A stretch of DNA of 64,000 nt from JANYHF01 sp031393505 (lineage in GTDB: Bacteria > Pseudomonadota > Alphaproteobacteria > Rhizobiales > Hyphomicrobiaceae): NCBI GenBank assembly GCA_031393505.1, contig JANMVX010000102.1:1-64000 (forward strand), read 5' to 3'. Under the pieces are notes generated by a model, which worked only from the letters and a program-made list of their open reading frames with translations, was not told the DNA's origin and ran no database searches. The translations under genes and the position numbers were made by a program. The stretch's first letter is position 1; the number at the start of each line of letters is the position of its first letter. Positions 15,813 through 22,605 of the stretch are shown here, piece after piece.

Positions 15813-15872
15813 GGAGCGTCGCCTTCCTCAACTGTCTGACTGCGGCGTCGGTGGTCCCCTTCGCGTCACTCA

Positions 15873-15897
15873 AACGCAACAGCGCCAAAGAAGTTCC
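15873..15897 (-). promoter_or_regulatory. EcfG promoter of phyR
   Basis: On the minus strand: GGAAC (15897-15893), 16 nt, CGTT (15876-15873), a perfect EcfG consensus 61 bp before the phyR start. Confidence 0.9.
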
Positions 15898-15905
15898 CAA
15901 GTCGC

Positions 15906-15930
15906 GGAACTTTTCATGACAATGAGCGTT
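15906..15930 (+). promoter_or_regulatory. EcfG promoter of nepR-ecfG
   Basis: GGAAC (15906-15910), 16 nt, CGTT (15927-15930), perfect EcfG consensus, 101 bp before the nepR start. It is back-to-back with the phyR promoter with 8 bp between them, so the two may compete or act together. Confidence 0.9.
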
Positions 15931-16030
15931 TGGCGAGAATGGTTGGACCAAGCGGCTGCCATCGGCATTATGTGCTTGCGGCAGAGATTACTGCGACGGC
16001 CAATCATATTGCGCGAGCGAGGAACGCCTG

Positions 16031-16288
16031 ATGACGACCAGCAACGAGAAGCCGACGTCGGTCGCTCCGTCCAAGCTGCTAACCAATTCCGAAGCGGTCG
16101 AAGCGACTGCGGGAAGCGAACCGGGCGAGGATGCCGCGGACGCCGTGCCCGCAAGTATCGGCAAGGACATTCAGTACCATCTCGGTCGAAGGCTGAAGGC
16201 GTCGTACGACGAATTGGTCCGCCAGCCGGTGCCTGACAGGTTCCGGCAACTCCTCGACGAACTCGAGAAGCGCGAGAAAAAAACGTGA
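16031..16288 (+). CDS. nepR: NepR, anti-sigma factor of EcfG
   Basis: An 85-residue protein. The N-terminal half is acidic and disordered; the C-terminal half contains the NepR signature IGKDIQYHLGRRLKASYDEL followed by QPVPDRFRQLLDELE, two helices that clamp the sigma factor. It holds EcfG inactive until phosphorylated PhyR takes it away. Its stop codon overlaps the ecfG GTG start by 4 bp (GTGA), which couples translation and should keep the anti-sigma and sigma factor balanced. Confidence 0.96.
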   Translation: MTTSNEKPTSVAPSKLLTNSEAVEATAGSEPGEDAADAVPASIGKDIQYHLGRRLKASYDELVRQPVPDRFRQLLDELEKREKKT

Positions 16289-16842
16289 CGCGTCCGGCCA
16301 AGGCCCTCCAGACCGAACTCATCGAGGCGATCCCGAATTTGCGGGCGTTCGCGATGTCGCTGTGCGGCAATGCAACGCGTGCCGACGATCTGGTGCAGGA
16401 GGCTTTGGTCAAGGCGTGGGACAAACAAGCCACGTTTCAGGAGGGAACCAACCTCAAGGCCTGGTTGTTCACGATCCTGCGCAACATCTATTTCTCGGAG
16501 CAACGCAAGCGCAAACGGGAAGTCGAGGACGTTGATGGCCATCTGACGGCGGGTCTGTCGGTCGCCGCGTCGCAACTCAGTCATATGGACTTCGCCGACT
16601 TTTTGGCCGCGCTGCAGACATTGCCGGCAGATCAGCGCGAAGCCTTGATTCTGGTGGGTGCGGAAGGATTTTCGTATGAAGAGGTTGCGGCGATCTCCGG
16701 TGCGGCTGTCGGGACTATCAAGAGCCGGGTCAATCGCGCACGCCGCCGGCTGGCTGAACTGCTGCAGCTGGACGTCTCCGAAAGTGCTCTGCAGGAGACT
16801 ATGTTTTCGGCTCTTGACCCAAGTCGGCAACCCTCGCGCTGA
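16285..16842 (+). CDS. ecfG: EcfG, general stress response ECF sigma factor
   Basis: A 185-residue ECF15-type sigma factor. Sigma2 is at about residues 12-80 (NATRADDLVQEALVKAWDKQ, then LKAWLFTILRNIYFSEQRKR) and sigma4 at about 110-165 (LPADQREALILVGAEGFSYE, then GTIKSRVNRARRRL). Translation starts at a GTG inside the end of nepR. It directs RNA polymerase to GGAAC-N16/17-CGTT promoters; six perfect copies lie in this window before phyR, nepR, two DUF883-type genes, the zinc-ribbon operon and the cyclic glucan synthase gene. Autoregulated through the promoter at 15906. Confidence 0.96.
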   Translation: MTRPAKALQTELIEAIPNLRAFAMSLCGNATRADDLVQEALVKAWDKQATFQEGTNLKAWLFTILRNIYFSEQRKRKREVEDVDGHLTAGLSVAASQLSHMDFADFLAALQTLPADQREALILVGAEGFSYEEVAAISGAAVGTIKSRVNRARRRLAELLQLDVSESALQETMFSALDPSRQPSR

Positions 16843-16901
16843 TATCGCACTCCCGATCGAGGCGATATCTTGTGCCGGCTGATATGAACTACCATTGCTA
16901 A

Positions 16902-16926
16902 GCAACCTATTCAAAGCTCGTGCGTT
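16902..16926 (+). promoter_or_regulatory. Near-consensus EcfG promoter of the csbD-like gene
   Basis: GCAAC (16902-16906), 16 nt, CGTT (16923-16926), one mismatch from the EcfG consensus, 56 bp before the csbD-like ATG. csbD genes are commonly in the EcfG regulon. Confidence 0.5.
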
Positions 16927-16981
16927 GTCTTGTCAGCCGGGTGGATTCAGTTCCGGCAAAAGTCAACACAGGAGACTTTCC

Positions 16982-17191
16982 ATGAATTGGGATCAGATCG
17001 CTGGCAATTGGAAGCAGATGAGCGGACAGGTCAAGGAAAAGTGGGGCAAGCTCACCGACGACGATCTGGCTGTCGCCGCTGGCAAACGCGATCAGCTGGT
17101 CGGCTTCATCCAGACCCGGCATGGCGTCGCCAAGGACGCCGCCGAAATGCAGATCGACGAGTGGGCAAAAAACCTCAAGTCGGCGCTGTAA
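16982..17191 (+). CDS. CsbD-family stress protein
   Basis: A 69-residue CsbD protein: MNWDQIAGNWKQMSGQVKEK, WGKLTDDDLAVAAGKRDQLV and a C-terminal helix EMQIDEWAKN. CsbD proteins are small, charged, bundle-forming proteins strongly induced by general stress sigma factors; their biochemical role is unknown. CAGGAGAC precedes the ATG; the open frame extends upstream to 16895 but without family sequence. The gene follows ecfG by 140 bp with a near-consensus EcfG promoter between. Confidence 0.95.
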   Translation: MNWDQIAGNWKQMSGQVKEKWGKLTDDDLAVAAGKRDQLVGFIQTRHGVAKDAAEMQIDEWAKNLKSAL

Positions 17192-17212
17192 TACGATTTT
17201 GAATGTGAGCTC

Positions 17213-17249
17213 GACATCCGCAATCCGGTCGCCCTGGATCGCGGATGTC
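17213..17249. terminator. Hairpin downstream of csbD
   Basis: GACATCCGC (17213-17221) pairs perfectly with GCGGATGTC (17241-17249), with further partial pairing inside. It lies 21 bp after the csbD stop and 66 bp before dps, so it probably ends the csbD transcript or attenuates read-through. Confidence 0.5.
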
Positions 17250-17315
17250 CGACGCATGACTCTTTCAACAGGTTTACTAATCATTCTGATACAGTCTAAT
17301 TCTGGAGTGACACTC

Positions 17316-17846
17316 ATGCAGACAACACACAACACGCTGTCTGAAGCCGTGCGCCAAAAGTCCATCGAGATCCTGAATAAGCATCTGGCGGCCGCCGTCG
17401 ACCTGCACGGTCAGGTCAAGCAGGCCCATTGGAATGTGCGTGGGCCAGGCTTCATCGCCGTGCACGAACTGTTCGACAAGGTTTCGGAGGCGGTGGAGGA
17501 CTTCTCCGATCAGTTGGCCGAGCGCGCGGGCGGACTTGGCGGTACGGCTCACGGTACGGTGCAAACGGCTGCGGAGCACTCGTTCCTGATCGCCTATCCG
17601 CACGGCATTGCCGACGAGAAGCAGCACATCTTTGCCGTCGCCAGCAGCTTGGCGGCTTTCGGCCAATCCACGCGCGAAGCCATCGACCTGACAATGAACT
17701 CTGGTGACCCAGCGACGGCCGATCTGTTTACGGAGATTACGCGCGGCATTGACGCACAATTGTGGTTCGTTGAATCGCATAGTGAGCCGAAGACGAAAGA
17801 CGGCGGTAGCGCAGCCACTTCAGCCGTAAAGCTCGTGCGAAAGTAG
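17316..17846 (+). CDS. dps: Dps-family DNA-protecting ferritin
   Basis: A 176-residue Dps protein. The diagnostic segment HGQVKQAHWNVRGPGFIAVH, then FDKVSEAVEDFSDQLAERAG at about residues 30-75 holds the inter-subunit ferroxidase ligands (His, Asp, Glu). The rest forms the four-helix bundle (QHIFAVASSLAAFGQSTREA). The 12-mer oxidises and stores iron with peroxide and binds DNA under starvation and oxidative stress. TGGAG precedes the ATG at 17316; the longer frame from 17121 overlaps csbD and is not used. A Lys/Ser-rich tail of about 20 residues may contact DNA. No EcfG consensus was found right upstream. Confidence 0.95.
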   Translation: MQTTHNTLSEAVRQKSIEILNKHLAAAVDLHGQVKQAHWNVRGPGFIAVHELFDKVSEAVEDFSDQLAERAGGLGGTAHGTVQTAAEHSFLIAYPHGIADEKQHIFAVASSLAAFGQSTREAIDLTMNSGDPATADLFTEITRGIDAQLWFVESHSEPKTKDGGSAATSAVKLVRK

Positions 17847-17871
17847 CAGCGTCTTAGGTCACGAAGAATCC

Positions 17872-17907
17872 CAGGGTCGCCAGAGCCATCCGGCGTTGGC
17901 GACCCTG
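17872..17907. terminator. Bidirectional terminator between dps and the convergent DUF883-like gene
   Basis: A perfect 11-bp stem, CAGGGTCGCCA (17872-17882) with TGGCGACCCTG (17897-17907), and a 14-nt loop, in the gap between convergent genes ending at 17846 and 17919. Confidence 0.65.
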
Positions 17908-17918
17908 AGCTGTTTGGC

Positions 17919-18473
17919 TCATTTGCCGCCGAGACTCGTGCGCAAGCCGTTCAGCCAGGTGCCGGCTTTTTCCAGCGCGGGTGACAGCTGGGCCTTTGGG
18001 TCCAGCGTCGACGCTTGCTCGACGACACGCTCCAAAGCCGAGGCCAGGGATGAGAACGTGTTGCTGCGCGATACTGACGCGGGAAAATCGCGCGCCGTCT
18101 GAATCAGGGCCGCTGGCATTTGAGGCAGCGACCAAGCCGGCATCCCGTGAGGGTATCGCGATGTGCGCCGTGACGGAACAATCAAGGTGGCAATACCGAC
18201 GCCGAACAGAACTGCGATGCCGATAGATGCGATAGGGTGGCTACGGATGACCTGGCGTGCCTCCTTAGCGACCGCATTGGTCGCGGCTATCCCAATCTGG
18301 CCCGCTTCGGCTGTCCGGCGCTCAACGACGCTTTTGAGATCGCCAACAATGACCGCAAGATCCTTGCGCAACTCCGCCAGCACATCGCCGGTAGAGTTCT
18401 CACGATCGTGCGCGGCGGGTTGCGGTCCAGCCTTTGCGACAGATGACGGATACAGGCGATTTGCTGCCGGCAT
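17919..18473 (-). CDS. YqjD/ElaB-like (DUF883-type) membrane-anchored stress protein
   Basis: A 184-residue protein. Residues about 30-75 form an amphipathic helix (VLAELRKDLAVIVGDLKSVV), followed by VAKEARQVIRSHPIASIGIA and a short glycine-containing transmembrane helix, the YqjD/ElaB/DUF883 pattern. Family members anchor in the inner membrane and bind ribosomes in stationary phase in E. coli. Here a C-terminal extension of about 75 residues follows the membrane helix, longer than usual. A GAGGAG ribosome site precedes the ATG and a perfect EcfG promoter lies at 18527-18551, divergent from another DUF883 gene. Confidence 0.75.
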   Translation of the reverse strand: MPAANRLYPSSVAKAGPQPAAHDRENSTGDVLAELRKDLAVIVGDLKSVVERRTAEAGQIGIAATNAVAKEARQVIRSHPIASIGIAVLFGVGIATLIVPSRRTSRYPHGMPAWSLPQMPAALIQTARDFPASVSRSNTFSSLASALERVVEQASTLDPKAQLSPALEKAGTWLNGLRTSLGGK

Positions 18474-18526
18474 GATGGAGCACTCCTCGGCTTGCGGTGT
18501 TTGGGCGGCGCGCGGTTAGATTATGA

Positions 18527-18551
18527 AACGCCTCGTCGGCCAATTAGTTCC
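18527..18551 (-). promoter_or_regulatory. EcfG promoter of the YqjD-like gene
   Basis: Minus strand GGAAC (18551-18547), 16 nt, CGTT (18530-18527): perfect consensus, 54 bp before the start at 18473. Confidence 0.88.
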
Positions 18552-18566
18552 GTTGCGCGGCGCGGT

Positions 18567-18592
18567 GGAACTTATTTGTGGGTCCGCGCGTT
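18567..18592 (+). promoter_or_regulatory. EcfG promoter of the DUF883 gene pair
   Basis: GGAAC (18567-18571), 17 nt, CGTT (18589-18592): perfect consensus, 39 bp before the ATG at 18631. It is back-to-back with the minus-strand EcfG promoter at 18527-18551. Confidence 0.88.
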
Positions 18593-18630
18593 TAACCTTC
18601 ATCGTTCACCCAAAACAAGGAGACATCTCC

Positions 18631-18918
18631 ATGGCGATGCCAAACCAGGATTATCAGGCCAATAGGTCATCTTCCAACGGCGGTCCGGCCAAAAGCGTCG
18701 GCGACGACATCGACGCGCTGCGCAGCGATATCGCAAGTTTGGCCAATTCGGTCAGCAAACTGGCGGGTGAGAAACTCGGCTCGGCGGCAAGCGATGTGCA
18801 GGCTGTGGCCGGCGAGCGGCTTGGCGACATCGAAACCGCCATCCGGCGCAATCCAACCCAGGCGGCCATGATCGCGGTCGGCGTCGGCTTTCTCGCTGGC
18901 CTGATCCTGACACGTTAG
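18631..18918 (+). CDS. DUF883 (ElaB/YqjD-like) membrane-anchored protein
   Basis: A 95-residue protein: a polar N-terminus, a long helix (DDIDALRSDIASLANSVSKL onward to about residue 70), then RRNPTQAAMIAVGVGFLAGL, the C-terminal DUF883 membrane anchor, ending LTR. I use the ATG at 18631 (AAGGAGACATCTCC upstream) rather than an upstream frame start at 18523, because the EcfG promoter at 18567-18592 would otherwise lie inside the gene. Likely co-transcribed with the next small gene. A role in membrane or ribosome protection under stress is inferred from YqjD. Confidence 0.88.
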   Translation: MAMPNQDYQANRSSSNGGPAKSVGDDIDALRSDIASLANSVSKLAGEKLGSAASDVQAVAGERLGDIETAIRRNPTQAAMIAVGVGFLAGLILTR

Positions 18919-18962
18919 TTACAACACTGATTAGAGACACCTTAAGATAAGGATTGATCACC

Positions 18963-19181
18963 ATGGCTTCCATGAATGAACAGGTTGAGACACTGGATCG
19001 CACAGTTCGTGCGGGCGCCGCCGTCGCTGGCGAGCAGATCGCCGAGGTGGCCGGGCAGGCGCAGCAGATGACCCATCATCAGATGGACCGCTTGGCCGAC
19101 ACCATTCGGGCCCGGCCGTTGCAGGCCACTGGGGTGGCCGCGGGTATCGGCTTCGTGCTCGCGCTGCTTGCCCGCCGTTAG
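18963..19181 (+). CDS. Second short DUF883-like membrane-anchored protein
   Basis: A 72-residue protein with an N-terminal helix (EQVETLDRTVRAGAAVAGEQ) and the C-terminal RARPLQATGVAAGIGFVLAL anchor ending LARR, the same layout as the gene 44 bp upstream. AAGGA at about 18948-18952 suits the ATG at 18963. No promoter is seen in the 44-bp gap, so it is probably expressed from the EcfG promoter at 18567. Confidence 0.8.
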   Translation: MASMNEQVETLDRTVRAGAAVAGEQIAEVAGQAQQMTHHQMDRLADTIRARPLQATGVAAGIGFVLALLARR

Positions 19182-19225
19182 AGTATTTCCCGCTTTGATG
19201 GAATTGTTTGGTCGGCCATCGTGAC

Positions 19226-19285
19226 GTAGGGGCGAGCAGCGCTCGCCCTCTATCAGCGAGCGCGCGGCACGCGGGCGAGCTACAC
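19226..19285. repeat. Palindromic intergenic repeat, GTAGGGGCGAG family
   Basis: Starts GTAGGGGCGAGC, has an inner hairpin GGGCGAGC/GCTCGCCC with a 3-nt loop (19230-19248), continues with GCGAGCGCGCGG and ends GGGCGAGCTAC. Related elements lie at 19809-19836 and 55219-55290. Confidence 0.6.
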
Positions 19286-19348
19286 GGCAACTTCCTGTTT
19301 CCACTTAAATCAGAAGTACTCTAGAGGCTTCACCGCGAAGGAAATGTC

Positions 19349-19768
19349 ATGCTCGGCAATTTGTTTCTCTACGCTGCCAACCGCGCCACGCACGGCGTGG
19401 TTGGTAATGTTGCGCGTCAAGCATCCTGGAGCGCTCTGGCGGCACTGTTGTTGCTCGCGGGTGCGGTCTTTGGCTTGGTAGTGGCCTTCATGGTGTTAGA
19501 GGCCCAAGTGGGCGCGGAATCGGCCGCTGTGATTTTGGCGGCGATAAGCGTTGTGGCGGGTATTGTGTGCCTGTCGATGCCGACGATGCTCGACAAGATG
19601 GAGGCAGCCGCCAAGCCGGCCGAACCAGCGACGCTTGCCGAGACCAGCGCTGTGGTGCAGGAGGAAATGACGCAGGCGGTCGATTATTTCGGCGCCGTTC
19701 GTGTCGTCGCCAGCGCCTTCCTGCTGGGCTTTGGCGCGGCCAAGCAGCTGAACCATCGTCAGGCGTAG
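19349..19768 (+). CDS. YqjE-like membrane protein of the stress gene group
   Basis: A 139-residue protein with two strong transmembrane helices (ALAALLLLAGAVFGLVVAFM and AAVILAAISVVAGIVCLSMP), a charged cytosolic middle (MEAAAKPAEPATLAETSAVV) and a short C-terminal hydrophobic segment (VVASAFLLGFGAAKQL). Two-helix proteins of this kind (YqjE, phage-holin-III-like) accompany YqjD/DUF883 genes in many proteobacteria, as here. AAGGA precedes the ATG. No activity known. Confidence 0.7.
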   Translation: MLGNLFLYAANRATHGVVGNVARQASWSALAALLLLAGAVFGLVVAFMVLEAQVGAESAAVILAAISVVAGIVCLSMPTMLDKMEAAAKPAEPATLAETSAVVQEEMTQAVDYFGAVRVVASAFLLGFGAAKQLNHRQA

Positions 19769-19808
19769 GCCAAGCCAAATGTCCTTGAAGCTGACTCATC
19801 GGTGATTA

Positions 19809-19836
19809 GTAGGGGCGCACAGCTGTGCGCGCCTAT
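19809..19836. repeat. Palindromic intergenic repeat, GTAGGGGCG family, probable terminator
   Basis: GTAGGGGCGCACAGCTGTG continues to a CGCCTATTC end, containing the perfect 16-bp palindrome 19815-19830. It lies between convergent genes ending at 19768 and 19901 and could act as a terminator for both. Confidence 0.6.
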
Positions 19837-19900
19837 TCTCTTGGCATTTAATCTGCCGCAAAACACTGGTTCAAGATCAACGCAGGCTGGCGTGAGCCCG

Positions 19901-21418
19901 TCACTTCGTCACGATGCGTGCCGTCACCCGCCCGGCGTTGACGGCCTGCGACCAAAGCTTCGACCAGGTCCAACCCGACGCGTCGCGCAGTCGCCGGATC
20001 AATTGGGCGCGCTTGGCGTCTGGCAGCGCCTCGGAAAGCTCAGCCCACAGTACATCGACGTTGTAAGCCGCCCGCCCCTCGGCCAACGCAACCGGCACCA
20101 GCTGATCGAGCGTAAGGCCGAGGTCGGCGGCAATGTGATCCATCGCGGCGCGGATCGTTGTGGCCTTGGCCGATTTAGGATCGGCGATGTCGTAAGGCGG
20201 CGACCACTCCTGGTACGGACGAAGAAGATCGATATGGGTGACGACACCCACCATCGGCGGCTGCCGGCGTTCGGGATGCGCCGCGAACCACGCGCGCACG
20301 TCACCGAGAGCTTTGCGATCGGTCTCGCGGTCGGCGCGGTTGGCCGCCACCACCCAGACGATGAGATCGCAGGCCCCAGCCTCCTGGGCGAGGCGCGTCA
20401 GGGCGGCGCTGTCGGGCGTGATCCCGGGGCTGTCGATCAGGACCGTGGACGGGAGATTGCCGGACTTGAGCGAATAGGGCGTGAACCCCCGGGTTGCCGG
20501 CAGCACGTCGACGGCGGCACGCATTTCGTTTCCCAGCGCATTGATCAAGCTTGATTTTCCGGCGCTGATCTGTCCCGCCACCAAAATCCGCAACGGCTCG
20601 GCGGGCGATTCTAGCGCGCGATCACGCACCGCCACTTCGCTTTGATGCGCATGCAGCGCTTCAGCCGAGACGCGCAACCGCCCGCCATAAAGGTCGATCG
20701 CCGCCCGCCCAACCTCGGTGACAAAGCCGCGCGTGAGGCGCCGCGCCAATTCATCGCGCGCGCCGGTGTAGAGCTTTTTCGTTAAGCGTTCGCGCGCTTC
20801 CGTCGTGATGGCCGCAACGGGATTGAGCAGACGAACCAGCCGCCAGAGGTCATAGGCTTGCGATGCCGCATCGACCACGCCGCGCCAACGGTAGATCTGG
20901 ATCACCTGGGCAATCGTTAGCTGATCGCCGAGCGGGACGTTGTCGGCGACGAACGGCCCCAGGTCGCGGCTCACGCGCTCAATCAGCGCCAGCGCTTCCG
21001 GCACCGTGAATCGCCAAAGGGGGTCTTTGTCGTCCGGGTGAATGGCGCGGGCGACCGTTTCGATTGTGCGCTGGCCAAGATCCAGGACGGCGTCACGGTT
21101 GGTCAAGGTCGCTGGATCAGTCGCCGACGCTAGCGCCTCGACGTCTTTCCATGCCGCCGCCTCGCGCGGCGTGAAACCCTGGTCGGCGTGGTCTGCTGCC
21201 ACGGCACGCTCGGGCGCCTTGGCCCACCGCACCAGCCAGAGTTCACCGAGATACCCAAATCCGGAGACGGCAAATGCTGCGACAACCCAAGTCAACAGAT
21301 AGCCCTTCTCCCACAACCACAGCGATCCCAGGGAGATGAGCGAAAGCGCCGGCAACACCAAGGCCACGGCGATCATGGCGCCGCGAAGATACGTCGTGGC
21401 GTTGCGCCTCTGGCTCAT
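19901..21418 (-). CDS. Membrane-anchored GTPase of the dynamin/Era-like superfamily
   Basis: A 505-residue protein. Two transmembrane helices at the N-terminus (about 13-60), a long helical linker, then a GTPase domain: G1 AGQISAGKSSLINALG (about 282), G3 DSPGI, G4 THID (about 394), with the helical remainder to the end. The start is set at the ATG at 21418, which overlaps the stop of the preceding GTPase gene by 4 bp (ATGA), rather than a frame start at 21739 inside that gene. Paired membrane GTPases of this type suggest membrane remodelling or stress repair at the inner membrane, but no function is proven. Last gene of the EcfG-controlled operon. Confidence 0.82.
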   Translation of the reverse strand: MSQRRNATTYLRGAMIAVALVLPALSLISLGSLWLWEKGYLLTWVVAAFAVSGFGYLGELWLVRWAKAPERAVAADHADQGFTPREAAAWKDVEALASATDPATLTNRDAVLDLGQRTIETVARAIHPDDKDPLWRFTVPEALALIERVSRDLGPFVADNVPLGDQLTIAQVIQIYRWRGVVDAASQAYDLWRLVRLLNPVAAITTEARERLTKKLYTGARDELARRLTRGFVTEVGRAAIDLYGGRLRVSAEALHAHQSEVAVRDRALESPAEPLRILVAGQISAGKSSLINALGNEMRAAVDVLPATRGFTPYSLKSGNLPSTVLIDSPGITPDSAALTRLAQEAGACDLIVWVVAANRADRETDRKALGDVRAWFAAHPERRQPPMVGVVTHIDLLRPYQEWSPPYDIADPKSAKATTIRAAMDHIAADLGLTLDQLVPVALAEGRAAYNVDVLWAELSEALPDAKRAQLIRRLRDASGWTWSKLWSQAVNAGRVTARIVTK

Positions 21419-22602
21419 CGGGTGGTTTCCTCGGGCGCCTGGTGCGCGGACCGCTTGGGTGCAAACGCGAACGCTTCGGCCAGGGATTGCGCATAGACTC
21501 GCTGCACTCCGGCTGGGTCCGCCTCGCCGTGCCGCCGCAGTCCGAGAAAGTAGGTTGCCGCTTTGCCGATGGCGAAGGTCGTTGCAAAGCTGCCGGCCGC
21601 TGCAGCCGCCGCGCCTGCCGTCTGGCCATACCAGGGTATCAGCTTGACCAGCTCGCGAATGCCGAAAACCGACATGAGCCGGACCACTGTCCCGGCGCCG
21701 AGACAGGCCGCGTATTGAGCCAGCGTCCTGCGGTCCCACGGCGCGCCGTAGGTTGCGGCCAACCCGTGCAGCATCTTAGCCTGGATCCCCGGCACCGCGA
21801 TGACGCCCGCGAACGGCACCAGATCGGAAGCGGCCGCCGCCGAGGCATAGGCCAGGATCTGCGGATGCGCGCGTTTCGCCAACACCGAATTCGCTGCCGC
21901 CAGGGTTTGCTTGAGCGACGCTGCGACAGCGAGAGGCGCTACGTCGCGCAAGGCCCCAACGAGCGCCGCAAATCCATAATCTTGTGGACGGTACGGATCG
22001 CCTGCGCGGGTGAAATCGATCTGTACAAAGTGAATTGGTTTCGCGCCGGGGACGCTGTCGAACAGATCTCTTTGGCGCGCCAGGCTGCGGACGAGATCAC
22101 TGGACACGCCAGCGCCTTGCAGCCGTGCTGCATCGGTATCGCCAAAGGGGTACGGTTGACTGTGATCGGCGCCGGGCCGGTAGCCATCATGCAGCGTCGT
22201 CTGGGCCAACAGGATCGGCCAGTCGGGCTGGCGTTGGCGCCCGGCGCGCACCACGTCGAGCACCGCCGACTGCTCCTGATCGAGCGCCTTCATGACAACC
22301 AGCATCAGGTGAGACACGGCCTCGCACGCCTCGAGATCGGTGGCCGGATCGTACTTCGCCTCACCCAGCCCGCGCGTATCTAGAAAGCGAATCACGGGCT
22401 TTTCGGCCGGGAAATCAAATACCCGCGCCGATTTCGTTGTTGCCACAAAACCCATGCCGATTTCGGCATCGGCGACGCCCGTCAGCTCACGGATGATCGA
22501 GGTCTTGCCGGACTGAACTTTGCCAACCATCCAGACCACCGGCGGCGCCACGGCGTGCGCCCCGCCAGCGGGTTCGGCAATACTGGATGTATTCACCGTC
22601 AA
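21415..22602 (-). CDS. GTPase with C-terminal DUF697-like membrane domain
   Basis: A 395-residue protein. G1 is VGKVQSGKTSI (residues 26-36), G3 is LDTRGLGE (about 73-80), and a TKSARVFDFP-like switch lies between them. The C-terminal part (about 245-365) is hydrophobic with several Ala/Gly-rich helices (YASAAAASDLVPFAGVIAVP), as in DUF697/YcjF-YcjX-type GTPases. It is four base pairs upstream of the AI-2E-type gene's end and overlaps the next GTPase gene by 4 bp, so all are one transcript. The two GTPases may work as a heteromeric pair. Confidence 0.8.
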   Translation of the reverse strand: MTVNTSSIAEPAGGAHAVAPPVVWMVGKVQSGKTSIIRELTGVADAEIGMGFVATTKSARVFDFPAEKPVIRFLDTRGLGEAKYDPATDLEACEAVSHLMLVVMKALDQEQSAVLDVVRAGRQRQPDWPILLAQTTLHDGYRPGADHSQPYPFGDTDAARLQGAGVSSDLVRSLARQRDLFDSVPGAKPIHFVQIDFTRAGDPYRPQDYGFAALVGALRDVAPLAVAASLKQTLAAANSVLAKRAHPQILAYASAAAASDLVPFAGVIAVPGIQAKMLHGLAATYGAPWDRRTLAQYAACLGAGTVVRLMSVFGIRELVKLIPWYGQTAGAAAAAAGSFATTFAIGKAATYFLGLRRHGEADPAGVQRVYAQSLAEAFAFAPKRSAHQAPEETTR

Positions 22603-22605
22603 GAG

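Noticed and set aside
19802..20554. 250-residue plus-strand frame opposite the GTPase gene
   Set aside because: Antisense to a well-supported GTPase gene with clear G motifs; it has no domain of its own.
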